DNA of 64,000 bases from Cellulophaga baltica (GTDB taxonomy: Bacteria; Bacteroidota; Bacteroidia; Flavobacteriales; Flavobacteriaceae), in contig NZ_JAHKQN010000013.1 of the NCBI RefSeq assembly GCF_018861125.1, positions 660,599-724,598 on the forward strand, read 5' to 3'. The position numbers were made by a program, and so were the translations under genes. This document shows, piece by piece, positions 9,001 through 14,500 of the stretch. Under the pieces are notes generated by a model, which had not been told where the DNA came from, did not search any database, and saw only the letters and a program-made list of their open reading frames with translations. The first letter of the stretch is position 1, and every line of letters starts with the position of its first letter.

Positions 9001-11787
9001 AATGTTTACTCTGGTACCAGTACCATATGAGTTTGTTGTTCCGTCATCAAAACGAAGATCATAAGTATAATTAGCTCTTACATTTAATACTTGAATATTT
9101 ATAGAACCACCTTCATTACAATTTGCTTCGGTTGTTTCTATATCTACCTGAAACTCTCTATCTCTAATACCAATTTCATCACTTGAAAACTCACAAGAAT
9201 TTTCAATTGGGTCTCCATTGCTATCTAATTGACGAATATCAATTTGGTAATTACCTGCATTGGCAATATCAAAACTTGGTCCTTGTCCAGCACTAAATGG
9301 AACCTCAGCACTATCTGTATCTAAATTGTATAATTGAAAGCCATACCCAGAACCCAAATTTGTTACTGTTATATTACCATCAGTATCACAAAAAATATCA
9401 TTTTGAGATGTAATTATTTCCAAATCATTTTTAAAAGCACTGAAATAGAAACGGCTTGAACATCCATCTTCATAATTAATAACTAAACGATATTTACCAG
9501 AACCTGTAAGTGTATATGCATTTCCTGTTTGAATGGTTGAATAACATGAATTACTTTTATTAGGACAAGCAGCATCTGTTGAAGAACAAGAAGCTTCATC
9601 TAATTTTTGCCATTCAATACTATCTGCGTCTGGTATATTTACTTCTAATAGTTCCGTATCATTTGAACCACATAAAAATATTTCTACAGTTGATTCACCA
9701 TCAATGGAACACCTTAAAATTTCACCTTGGATATCATTTGTTAGGTCTGAATCACTATTTTGGTCGTTAAAATAGTCAATAATTGGACTGGTTTGCGTAG
9801 TACCAAATAATTTGACTGTTATAATTTCTTGGAAACCTTTACAAGGATCAGCTACTATTTTGTCAACAATATAGGTTCCCGTTTGATCTACAAGAAAAGT
9901 ACTTAAATCATTATCAGAATTGCCATCATCTAAAACAGTATCTGTGCCTAAATCGATAAGTCCGTTTTCATTTACATCTAAATACCAGATATAATCATCA
10001 AAATTCTCACCTGCTTCTAATAAAACATCATCACCACAAAGCAATACTTCTCTTGAAAAATCACAATCAGATAAATCGTCTAATAAAAAGTTTGTTGCTC
10101 CTGGAGTAACAAAACCACATGAATCAAAATCAGTAACACTAGGATCTTCAGTTATTACGTTATCATTTTCTACACCTTGATACGTTGAATAAGCTACATT
10201 TTCAATTTGATCAGAACATGCATCAATAAAATCAAAACAATTTTCAGCAACCTTTACTTCCATACGAATACTTTCAACAGGCGCACCTTCTGTTATATAT
10301 TCATCAGGTATTGTGAAAATTATAGTTCTTGTTGCTTCATCAAAAGTATAAGTTACACCATCAGGTAGATTACCATCTACGGCTAAACTAGCTTCATTTA
10401 AAGTAACATTTAAGGGTAAAATATCTTTTATTGTATAGTTTGTAGCATCATCATTACCAATATTTTCAAAAGATAATATGTATTTTAAATTATCGCCTAA
10501 ATTTACACCAGCACCTGTTAAGTCCTCTGTTTCAGCTAGATCTGTAACTTTTTTTTCTAAAACTATTTCTGGCTCAATTATTTCAATATTGAAAGAGTTA
10601 AAGAATGGATAATATTGATCTCCACTTGATGTAAACCTAAAGGTAGCTTCAGTTGCATCATTATCAATAATTGAGTTTGCAGTATTATTTAATAGAAATA
10701 TATCAGTATCATAACCTAACGTATTAATACTATTAGGAGTTCTGCCTGTAGTCACAGTCCCATTATAAGATATATTACTATTGAAAAAGTTATTTGTTGG
10801 GTTTGCACCATTATTTACTGTAACAAAAGGATCCGAATTTTTTTCTCTAATTTGAAGTTGATCGCCCGATATGTTGTAATCTCCTTCTAATACAGCAGCA
10901 CCTAAATTTGCATTAACTTGACCTGAAGGAATGGTTAAAAAACCACTATAATTAATATCAACGTTTGGATTTGTACTATTTACTCTAGCAAAACCATCAT
11001 AAGTTGTTATTAATTTACCACTTAAAGTAGGGTTTTCATAAACAATCACAATTGTCCAACCTGCTGCAGCTCCTCCTGAAAGATCACCTAGGGCTGCCCT
11101 TACGTTTGCAATAGTGTATTCACCTGTTGGATCATCTAATGCCGTTAACTGGCTTGTAACGTCTGCATAACAAGCATATGGACTGTTTGTTTTATTATCA
11201 TTATCTGCTGCGGTAAAACCATCATATAAAATTTCATCTGCCGTAATATCAACATAAGAACCACCAGGTACTTTTAATTTTACTTGGTTAAAATCTGTTT
11301 GTCTATTAGTACCTACTGCATCTGATGCAAGTTCACTTGGGTAAGTTGCTGACCAATATAAGGCTGCATATCTTATTTGGTTACAATCTATTTCAGGAAA
11401 ATCTAACGTTGCACTACTTGAACTAAATGTTGATAAATCATTATCAACATCAATATACTGCATATCTTTGCTGTCGTTATAGTTATTAGCACCTCCAGTC
11501 TCATCATCATTATAATCAGATGGTGTTCGTCCTCTAGTTATTATAACAGCTTGATTGTCGTATGGGTCTTCGGGTTCTGTAGTTGTTGTGCCGCCATCAC
11601 GATTAAGAATATTGTTGGCTATAAATATTAAATCACCTTTGATATTGTTCTGATACCTATAATTTTCTCCTGAGTCATATGTTCTAGTAAATGGAGTATA
11701 TTCTTGCCCATAACTGCTATATGTTAAACCTATAATCAATAATAGGAATAAGATAAATGTTGGTTTTTTTGAAAATAAATTTTTCAT
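1..11787 (-). CDS. Giant SprB-repeat surface adhesin, T9SS-associated, 3' end outside window
   Basis: An open frame of 3929 codons without a stop runs from an ATG at 11787 off the left edge, so the C-terminus is not visible. Residues 1-27 form a Sec signal peptide (basic start, Leu/Ile core, SYG before Gln). An extracellular N-terminal domain follows to about 400, then a DUF11-like conserved repeat (about 405-515, start LEKKVTDLAE). From about 790 onward there are some 34 SprB-type modules of 80-95 residues. Each opens with a TCxGDxDGxI-like motif and has a later YxYSIDGG-like strand and a YxVxVxDxxGC strand. A jelly-roll-like domain (about 1305-1500, LVEDFGSG start) interrupts module 6. SprB is the mobile gliding adhesin of Flavobacterium johnsoniae, and such proteins leave the cell by T9SS. 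The type B C-terminal signal is expected but lies outside the window. It has its own promoter at 11864-11931 and a PorP/SprF-like gene just upstream. Adhesion or gliding is an inference. Confidence 0.88.
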   Translation of the reverse strand, partial: MKNLFSKKPTFILFLLLIIGLTYSSYGQEYTPFTRTYDSGENYRYQNNIKGDLIFIANNILNRDGGTTTTEPEDPYDNQAVIITRGRTPSDYNDDETGGANNYNDSKDMQYIDVDNDLSTFSSSSATLDFPEIDCNQIRYAALYWSATYPSELASDAVGTNRQTDFNQVKLKVPGGSYVDITADEILYDGFTAADNDNKTNSPYACYADVTSQLTALDDPTGEYTIANVRAALGDLSGGAAAGWTIVIVYENPTLSGKLITTYDGFARVNSTNPNVDINYSGFLTIPSGQVNANLGAAVLEGDYNISGDQLQIREKNSDPFVTVNNGANPTNNFFNSNISYNGTVTTGRTPNSINTLGYDTDIFLLNNTANSIIDNDATEATFRFTSSGDQYYPFFNSFNIEIIEPEIVLEKKVTDLAETEDLTGAGVNLGDNLKYILSFENIGNDDATNYTIKDILPLNVTLNEASLAVDGNLPDGVTYTFDEATRTIIFTIPDEYITEGAPVESIRMEVKVAENCFDFIDACSDQIENVAYSTYQGVENDNVITEDPSVTDFDSCGFVTPGATNFLLDDLSDCDFSREVLLCGDDVLLEAGENFDDYIWYLDVNENGLIDLGTDTVLDDGNSDNDLSTFLVDQTGTYIVDKIVADPCKGFQEIITVKLFGTTQTSPIIDYFNDQNSDSDLTNDIQGEILRCSIDGESTVEIFLCGSNDTELLEVNIPDADSIEWQKLDEASCSSTDAACPNKSNSCYSTIQTGNAYTLTGSGKYRLVINYEDGCSSRFYFSAFKNDLEIITSQNDIFCDTDGNITVTNLGSGYGFQLYNLDTDSAEVPFSAGQGPSFDIANAGNYQIDIRQLDSNGDPIENSCEFSSDEIGIRDREFQVDIETTEANCNEGGSINIQVLNVRANYTYDLRFDDGTTNSYGTGTRVNIVTAETSNDHTFYNLNADDYIVVVTTQDGCESTQNITVGEVDDIKLTAAVLSHIGCTAGTIELTATGGFPDPEYSYAIWSKDGTDFYTSIDDIPASAYTADPIFEFGYRDTDFDDVDEYYAGEDGIYEFVVVDANNCFIASNSVTLEDNGTMTISIDATASTPITCNSSSDASIVINTSNGVAPYEYSIDNGASYQDNNTFLNLEPDTYYISVLDSSGCSETLEYTIDEPETLSASAGVSRDVTCDPAGAEVRFTNVIGGQSPYTYSFDGGSTFGTSSTAILPPGNYNTLVVKDALGCEFAIDVFVEDFPVEPTITTDVDYNCDGTGNITVNSDIDTYDYTYELDGVLNSPDESSNIFSNIAPGTYNITTNYSSQTPPTPSQLLVEDFGSGTTTSSNNTIGYTYEDQTTDAPGDSDRNINDFEYSVTNSIVAPFGTWLNPDDHTSNGTDTNGRYLVINVGTPSPGQVIYSKEINDVIPNQDINISLFIFNLVNSSSTILDPDLTIEIATTTGTVVQSIRTGDIPKTEQWESFSVDLNPGNNTELEFIIRSEKVGNNGNDFALDDIEIYQIPEVCPLSVETTVIVEEDQEFRTNFISSTNVTCNGDTDGTITFEVFNFDPATGFEYSNDNWVTSYTSTISPVTTPAILGAGTQTIDIRRVNEQTCISQIIRDITEPTAVLASASITTEFTCDNTGATITASATGGLPTYEYQLEDTLGNIIGSYDFASNGTNTTFIDLPTGDYIVIARDSSNCEDPIDLPITVEDPEAITFTASPSSCYAGASDAEILVTVTGGNGGLLFSINNGAYEAPNPTTASTYTFDNLASGDYIINVKDQFGCEAGPQTITINPSLSVTANASAITSCATTTDVTFTTTGGDGNYVYAIVTDGTTVTDSDFSTTNPVAISITGDYDVYVRDAAGVSDYCEATNTITITKNDPLVITETVTDVTCFGDTNGTISVDITGGNVPYSYSIDGGTLDTNATFSNLSAGDYDILVQDADGCTETKTITVSEPNEIVAEAIQTRDYTCLPSGEAEITVGSVTATTGGSGNYQYNINGGSWTTSTTGGTIFTGLTDGTYTIQVRDANATSCVTTLTDVIIDPLPTVPTLEDTITYNCDGTGNITITPFDASYTYAIDGGTPQTGTDANIFNDIATGTHTIEVNYGSECTTSITVNVEAGKEFTASITNPINVTCFGDSNGGFTINASNFGSNGYEYSLDGTNFFGPFTTSETVTGLTAQNYSITVRDIDNPTICAVILTEDITEPTELIASAIKTTEFTCSNTGATITASASGGTPTYEYQLEDASGNIIGTYDFISNGDNTVFTNLTAGDYIVVARDSNNCEDPIDAPITVDVPQVPTFTATPTACYSGENDGTIQVDVTSIPGNGNFQFSINGNPWITPNTSTATTYTFTGLASGSYTIDVKDGFGCEAVQETVVINSTINATIDVTHVSSCDDGNITVNATGGDGNLMYAFVTTGTTVTSIDFISSNSYTVDALNSGDYDVYVWDNNAIDPHCEYTDTVTVDPATTLTYTAIPTDPECYDGTGTIDINVSSGIAPYTYEIIDLDNGGASDETATNVINNTKTFFNLSPGNYTINVTDASGCTIQTTPVTINNPDELVTDIESNLTDDCDPATGFTFINYTTTLNGTLEFSHDGGATWQTSDVFDAPAYTLTSGDAVDPSIRTVDASGNTLCRLDLPRYIIKYPLDNLDITIAAIIVNCNELQVSVQGNEGTAPYQYTYTDDPVNFDATTPSNPWTTPAKGLSDPHTFTGLVPGRTYVFFVRDANGCIRQSDINVNDLITLPLEITSTSIPACFGMTNGSITYTITDNEAPFGTEYRYEVYNMSTGTPVSVTNSGGNVAFSSPQSVTVSGLGEGEYFIEVTERDSGVDSCVSASENLLLEELEEITADLNKIEDISCATPGLIEIQNINGGGGNYSYTVAGPLPFLTITGTTDNPIEIPANSPAGSYNVTIQDQYSCSKDLGDVIMTLTPNPTIDSIEINNCANPNSLTINATSTATEILYSIDGGVTYLDNGGLFTNLTDGTYTVSIKDSNGCTATDTAIIHPVLEANVQLTKLMDCTPGTAEITIEAINGSGNYDYEITNTLGTVVSRTALTTNPFVASVTVVETYTVTVYDNDTTGPECSRVFTIDVEDAVEPIIDTTNSTPITCIGDDDGTITVTALDNGTGPYTFEITSLDGTATSIAPTTTTNTSATFTNLAPTTTTDGYIVTVTADATNNCSTDSSSIIINEPTAISISIDPLVDVVQFTCIPDTNTDNNASITVNTVSGGSGTFTRYVFENTTTSTIVQDGTNIEYIETDRNGGNYTISVYDDNGCIGTATATIDAFDELLTIDSSITSAITCTPGNDGEVTISVTSTNNDTTKFEYSNDNGASWQTSNIFPNLGVGTHNFLVRHIDTNCELFTSINITDPNTFTVDTPVTTDVICKGSATGTATFNVNDVTYTGTYSWEVFNSDSTTTSIIGTSADFTATGLIAGEYYVTFTQDGVPTCDNQEPFSIAEPENALAAGTSIVTDITCNPTDNGTIEIVNVTGGWGDYSYYVSTTPNPDSNDASNYVATPKFENLVAGTYEIWVIDSRGCALRLTDITLVNPTPITADLQLNNENCTNFKGELQVINQTGGQGANYSYQLQRFDGSNFVDLRAIQTNDTFSDLGEGQYQVVITDQWGCTGTTTNTIDLYEEIVPLATTVKTIDCTATPGGEITISQTGGSGTYSYTGTDPSGNPLTPNTDGIFTNLTLDGEYSFTITDGTCSFSINKTLAPAVLLPTPTIDAFTNVTCFGDNNGTIAVSVTDNGIDPYTFEITDKDGTTVNIAPTSATNTSAVFENLENTTGTGYVITVTGSNDCTNTITQTISQPTSALTVATPTVTQYNCTTANTTNYATIDVTGLATGGSGNYVRYVFENTTTSTVVQDGANTTYTETNLSGGNYTITVYDDMGCTNFTTTTIDPFVAISDPTVSIVNTVTCNADDEDIIVGITINPVTATP
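100..2620 (-). repeat. Second seven-module duplication in the adhesin
   Basis: Modules 25-27 (bases about 1920-2620) resemble modules 32-34 (bases about 1-700). Both contain the sequence RYVFENTTTST followed by VVQDG or IVQDG, and a preceding module with a DPYTFEIT or GPYTFEIT strand. The DNA anchor gtattttcaaatacata lies at 245 and 2108, an offset of 1863 bp or 621 codons. In the module count this is again a shift of seven. Confidence 0.6.
4450..7900 (-). repeat. Seven-module higher-order duplication in the adhesin
   Basis: Modules 5-11 and 12-18 of the adhesin match in order: RDVTC/RDYTC, YNCDGTGNIT in both, TEFTC with NTGATITASA in both, then paired SSCYAG/TACYSG modules. The clearest anchor is the DNA for the CEDPID module, gatcttcaca at 6741 and again at 4980, an offset of 1761 bp or 587 codons. 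Proteins are more alike than the DNA, so the duplication is old and in frame. Confidence 0.7.
7290..7875 (-). other. Jelly-roll-like (MAM/CBM-type) domain inserted in adhesin module 6
   Basis: These bases encode about residues 1305-1500 of the giant adhesin. The segment begins near LVEDFGSG and ends near FALDDIEIYQIPE, a pattern typical of beta-sandwich lectin or MAM-like domains in secreted Bacteroidota proteins. The paralogous module 13 (bases about 5450-5680) runs straight from a TIEVNY strand into the next Cys, whereas module 6 has this extra domain between its TNY strand and the next Cys. Ligand binding is an inference. Confidence 0.6.
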
Positions 11788-11863
11788 TTATTGGTATAGA
11801 GTTTAATACTCGTAGTTAAATTGGCTTTTTCATTTTCATTTTTTGCGTAATGAGAATGAATAA

Positions 11864-11931
11864 CAAATATGATTTTAAAACACTAGGTTTAGAATTTAAT
11901 GTTGTGGTTTAGTTTGTTTATGTTGTGAAAG
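11864..11931 (-). promoter_or_regulatory. Adhesin promoter with paired ACAACAT sites
   Basis: Read on the minus strand, CTTTCACAACAT (11931-11920) is followed after 14 bp by ACAACATTAAAT (11905-11894), then after exactly 21 bp by TCATATTTG (11872-11864), a near match to the Bacteroidota -7 box TAnnTTTG. No TTTG is present at the -33 position. The start codon is about 70 bp from the predicted transcription start. The same arrangement, with identical spacings, precedes the 752-residue gene at 16884-16951. Direct heptamers 21 bp apart without a -33 box suggest an activator-dependent promoter. The geometry resembles LytTR-type response-regulator sites, but the regulator is unknown. Confidence 0.72.
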
Positions 11932-12056
11932 TCTTTTTATCTATGGTTTCTGTTTTAAAGAACCAAGGCTCATTTTACTTAAATTCAGATTTTGAAAGTT
12001 GCATTTAATCTGTACATAATTTGTAATCAAGTGTATATATTTAGTTTTTGAGCACT
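11932..12056. other. Gene-free stretch upstream of adhesin promoter
   Basis: No open frame, RNA gene or repeat could be recognised between the shared promoter element and the terminator at 12057. Together with 11788-11931 it forms the 333-bp gap before the adhesin gene. Confidence 0.5.
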
Positions 12057-12097
12057 AAAAAAAGCCTATAAATAAGTATTATTTATAGGCTTTTTTT
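12057..12097 (-). terminator. Bidirectional intrinsic terminator after the SprF-SPOR gene
   Basis: A perfect 19-bp stem (12057-12075 with 12079-12097) closes a GTA loop and is flanked by A and T runs, so it can work on either strand. It lies 24 bp after the stop of the SprF-like gene and separates that operon from the adhesin promoter. Confidence 0.88.
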
Positions 12098-12120
12098 AAA
12101 TTGTGTGAGGCTTTATTTTA

Positions 12121-14472
12121 TTAGGTTATTTGACCTGGTGTTACTTTCATAATCCACATTCTTTGATCATATGCATTATTAATTTTTGAGTAATATGATA
12201 TTAATGCATTATTCCAGTCTCCATGTTTTTTTAAGTAAACATATCTGTAATTATTTTCAGGATTTATAAAATAACTAGCATTTAATCCTTGAGAATTTAA
12301 CAGTTTTACAAAGTTGTTAGCGTTTCTTGCACTTGCAAATACATTGGCAATTATATAGTAACCATTACCTATACCTCTCAAATTATAATTTTTTATAACA
12401 GGTTGACTAGATGATGCAACGTTGTCTTTTGTAATAGTATTTGTTTTTAATCTATCTGTATTATATTTTGATGATTTTTCTTTAATTTTAACTGAATTAC
12501 TGGCATAAGCAGTATCTGAATAAGTAGAGTTATCAACATTCATGATCCACATTGCAGCATCATAATTATCATCCATTCTAGATTCGTAAGAACTTAAAGC
12601 ATCTTCCCATGAATCACTACGCTTTAAATACACATACTTTAAACCATTATTTTTATTTTCAAAATAATCAGCTTCAATTCCGTTTTCTTCTAATTCATTA
12701 ATAAAGTTGTTCATGTAGTGCTCATTTTTATACACATTTGCTACTACATAATATCCTTCATTTACACCATCAAGATTTTTAAATTTTCTAGTTTTTACAT
12801 TGCTATTTTTAGCAATTTTAGTAAAAGCATCTACCTTTTTTTCTGGTTGTACTGTATTTTCTCTTGTGTCAATTGATTGCTTATTACTAATAGTTTTCTT
12901 TGGATCTTCTAGAAGATCTTTTACAGTAGTTTTTTCAGTATGAGTAGTATTTGATACTAATTGTGAGTCATTTTGATCATCATAGTTTACACTGTTATAT
13001 ACTGGTTTATTTGTTTTATCTTCATTAGAAGCAGCATTTTTTACAATAGGTTTTTCAGTATCAGAAGTATTTGATACTAATTGTGAGCCATTTTGATCGT
13101 TATAGTTTACGCCGTTATATACTGGTTTATTTGTTTTAACTTCATTAGAAGTAGCATTTTTTACGTTGTTGTTTAATGGATTATTTGACACTAGCTCAGT
13201 ACCATCGTCATCTTTTAAGTTATTTAGTAAATACATTTGTTTAGCACGTTCTTCTAAATCAGGGTTTTCACCATTTGTTTCTCTTCGAACCATTCGCATA
13301 ACCATATCAAAACGTTGTTCTAAATCTCTATTTCTACTAGCTTCAATAGAATCTTGTCTATACATCATCTCTGCAACAATTTCATTGTTTTCAGCTAATG
13401 CATTTTTAAGATTTTCAATTTCAATATCTTTTTCAGTTATAGGTTCAGGCTCTTCAAATAAATCACTATTATCAGCTAACTCTTCTGTATCTTCAAGCAT
13501 TACCCTATCTTCAGTTAAGTTAGGTGTAATAGAATATGCAAATGAGATTTCATGAGTTACACCAAAATTATCGAAACTATTACTTAAGCCTTTTTCCATT
13601 GTATATCCTATAGATATTCTTTTATTTAAGTTAATTCCTAAACCTGCTGCCGCACCATAGTATGAATCATAACCCCCTTGTACCCAACCAAGTTTAGGTA
13701 AATCTAATATTAGACTACCACCAAGAATTATATCATCATCTAAGCTTTCATATTTAGCTCCTGCTTTTCTTACTCTTAATAATGGCATTAATCTACCACC
13801 ATCTAAAATACTATTAGTGCTACTAGCATCAAGTTCATGTGTATATTGTAAATGAGCAGCATATGTTTTATCACCAAATTCCGTTATTGATTCGCTAGTT
13901 TTTAAGTTATAGTCAAATAAATTTTCAGCAAATACACCAAAATCAAATTTGCCGTATGATAGGTTAAAACCTGGTTGAAATGATATTAAATTACTGTCTT
14001 GTAGGCCACTTAATAATGGATCATCAGCATCTACTGTTGTACTTCTACTTTCATCAAAACCACTTCTGTAATAAGAGAAATTGGCACCAAAAGTAAAATT
14101 GCTTTTATCACTCAACTTTAATCCATACGCATAATTTGCAAGTACACCATAGTTGCTAAGTGTACCTAATTGTTGTGAATAAATACTTAAACCTAAACCA
14201 GTCCTATCATTCATACGCCCACTATAACTTAAAAAATAAGTTTGGTTATTATCATCAAACGTTGCTGACTGGTTTCTATGTAAGAGATTTATATAAGACT
14301 TATCTTCCCTTACTGTTGAAAACGTAGGGTTAATTAAAAATCTATTAAACTTCAACAAGTTTTGAGAAGCAACATCGTATGTAATATACGGGTTTGTACT
14401 GTCATCTTGAGCACTCATTTTTGTGAGTGCTAAGATGCATAATAGTAGGTATAGATATTTTGGTTTAAACAT
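12121..14472 (-). CDS. PorP/SprF-like outer-membrane protein with two C-terminal SPOR-like domains
   Basis: This 783-residue protein starts with a signal peptide (about 1-21, MSAQ before the mature part). A PorP/SprF-family region (about 22-320) follows, with the usual INPTF start, repeated GLGLSIYSQQ- and FGANFSYY-type barrel strands, and an SIGYTMEKGL strand. Residues 320-570 are an acidic, coiled-coil and Asn/Lys-rich linker with a 40-residue repeat. Two SPOR-like domains end the protein (about 574-655 and 705-783); both contain a GYYxxANV strand, an NNF helix and KYVYLK/RYVYLK. PorP/SprF proteins work with T9SS in the outer membrane, and F. johnsoniae SprF is needed to export SprB. SPOR domains usually bind glycan strands lacking stem peptides. 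The gene follows the type B sorting protein by 28 bp (one operon) and sits beside the giant adhesin, so it probably serves both. The family call is firm; the role of the SPOR tails is inferred. Confidence 0.85.
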   Translation of the reverse strand: MFKPKYLYLLLCILALTKMSAQDDSTNPYITYDVASQNLLKFNRFLINPTFSTVREDKSYINLLHRNQSATFDDNNQTYFLSYSGRMNDRTGLGLSIYSQQLGTLSNYGVLANYAYGLKLSDKSNFTFGANFSYYRSGFDESRSTTVDADDPLLSGLQDSNLISFQPGFNLSYGKFDFGVFAENLFDYNLKTSESITEFGDKTYAAHLQYTHELDASSTNSILDGGRLMPLLRVRKAGAKYESLDDDIILGGSLILDLPKLGWVQGGYDSYYGAAAGLGINLNKRISIGYTMEKGLSNSFDNFGVTHEISFAYSITPNLTEDRVMLEDTEELADNSDLFEEPEPITEKDIEIENLKNALAENNEIVAEMMYRQDSIEASRNRDLEQRFDMVMRMVRRETNGENPDLEERAKQMYLLNNLKDDDGTELVSNNPLNNNVKNATSNEVKTNKPVYNGVNYNDQNGSQLVSNTSDTEKPIVKNAASNEDKTNKPVYNSVNYDDQNDSQLVSNTTHTEKTTVKDLLEDPKKTISNKQSIDTRENTVQPEKKVDAFTKIAKNSNVKTRKFKNLDGVNEGYYVVANVYKNEHYMNNFINELEENGIEADYFENKNNGLKYVYLKRSDSWEDALSSYESRMDDNYDAAMWIMNVDNSTYSDTAYASNSVKIKEKSSKYNTDRLKTNTITKDNVASSSQPVIKNYNLRGIGNGYYIIANVFASARNANNFVKLLNSQGLNASYFINPENNYRYVYLKKHGDWNNALISYYSKINNAYDQRMWIMKVTPGQIT
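12930..13170 (-). repeat. 120-bp tandem repeat in the SprF-SPOR linker
   Basis: Two near-identical 120-bp (40-codon) units start at about 12946 and 13066 on the plus strand, each carrying agtatttgatactaattg and ctggtttatttgtttta. A decayed third edge is visible on both sides. They encode the NKPVYNxVNYxDQNxSQLV repeat of the periplasmic linker. Confidence 0.8.
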
Positions 14473-14500
14473 TTTGATTAGGTGTGATTTGGGGTTTGGG

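Noticed and set aside
1-11787. CRISPR-like periodicity
   Set aside because: The period is that of imperfect protein modules of 240-280 bp; there are no short identical repeats with unique spacers.
13166-13555. 129-codon plus-strand frame
   Set aside because: It lies opposite the SprF-SPOR coiled-coil region, is Ser-rich and has no family features or promoter.
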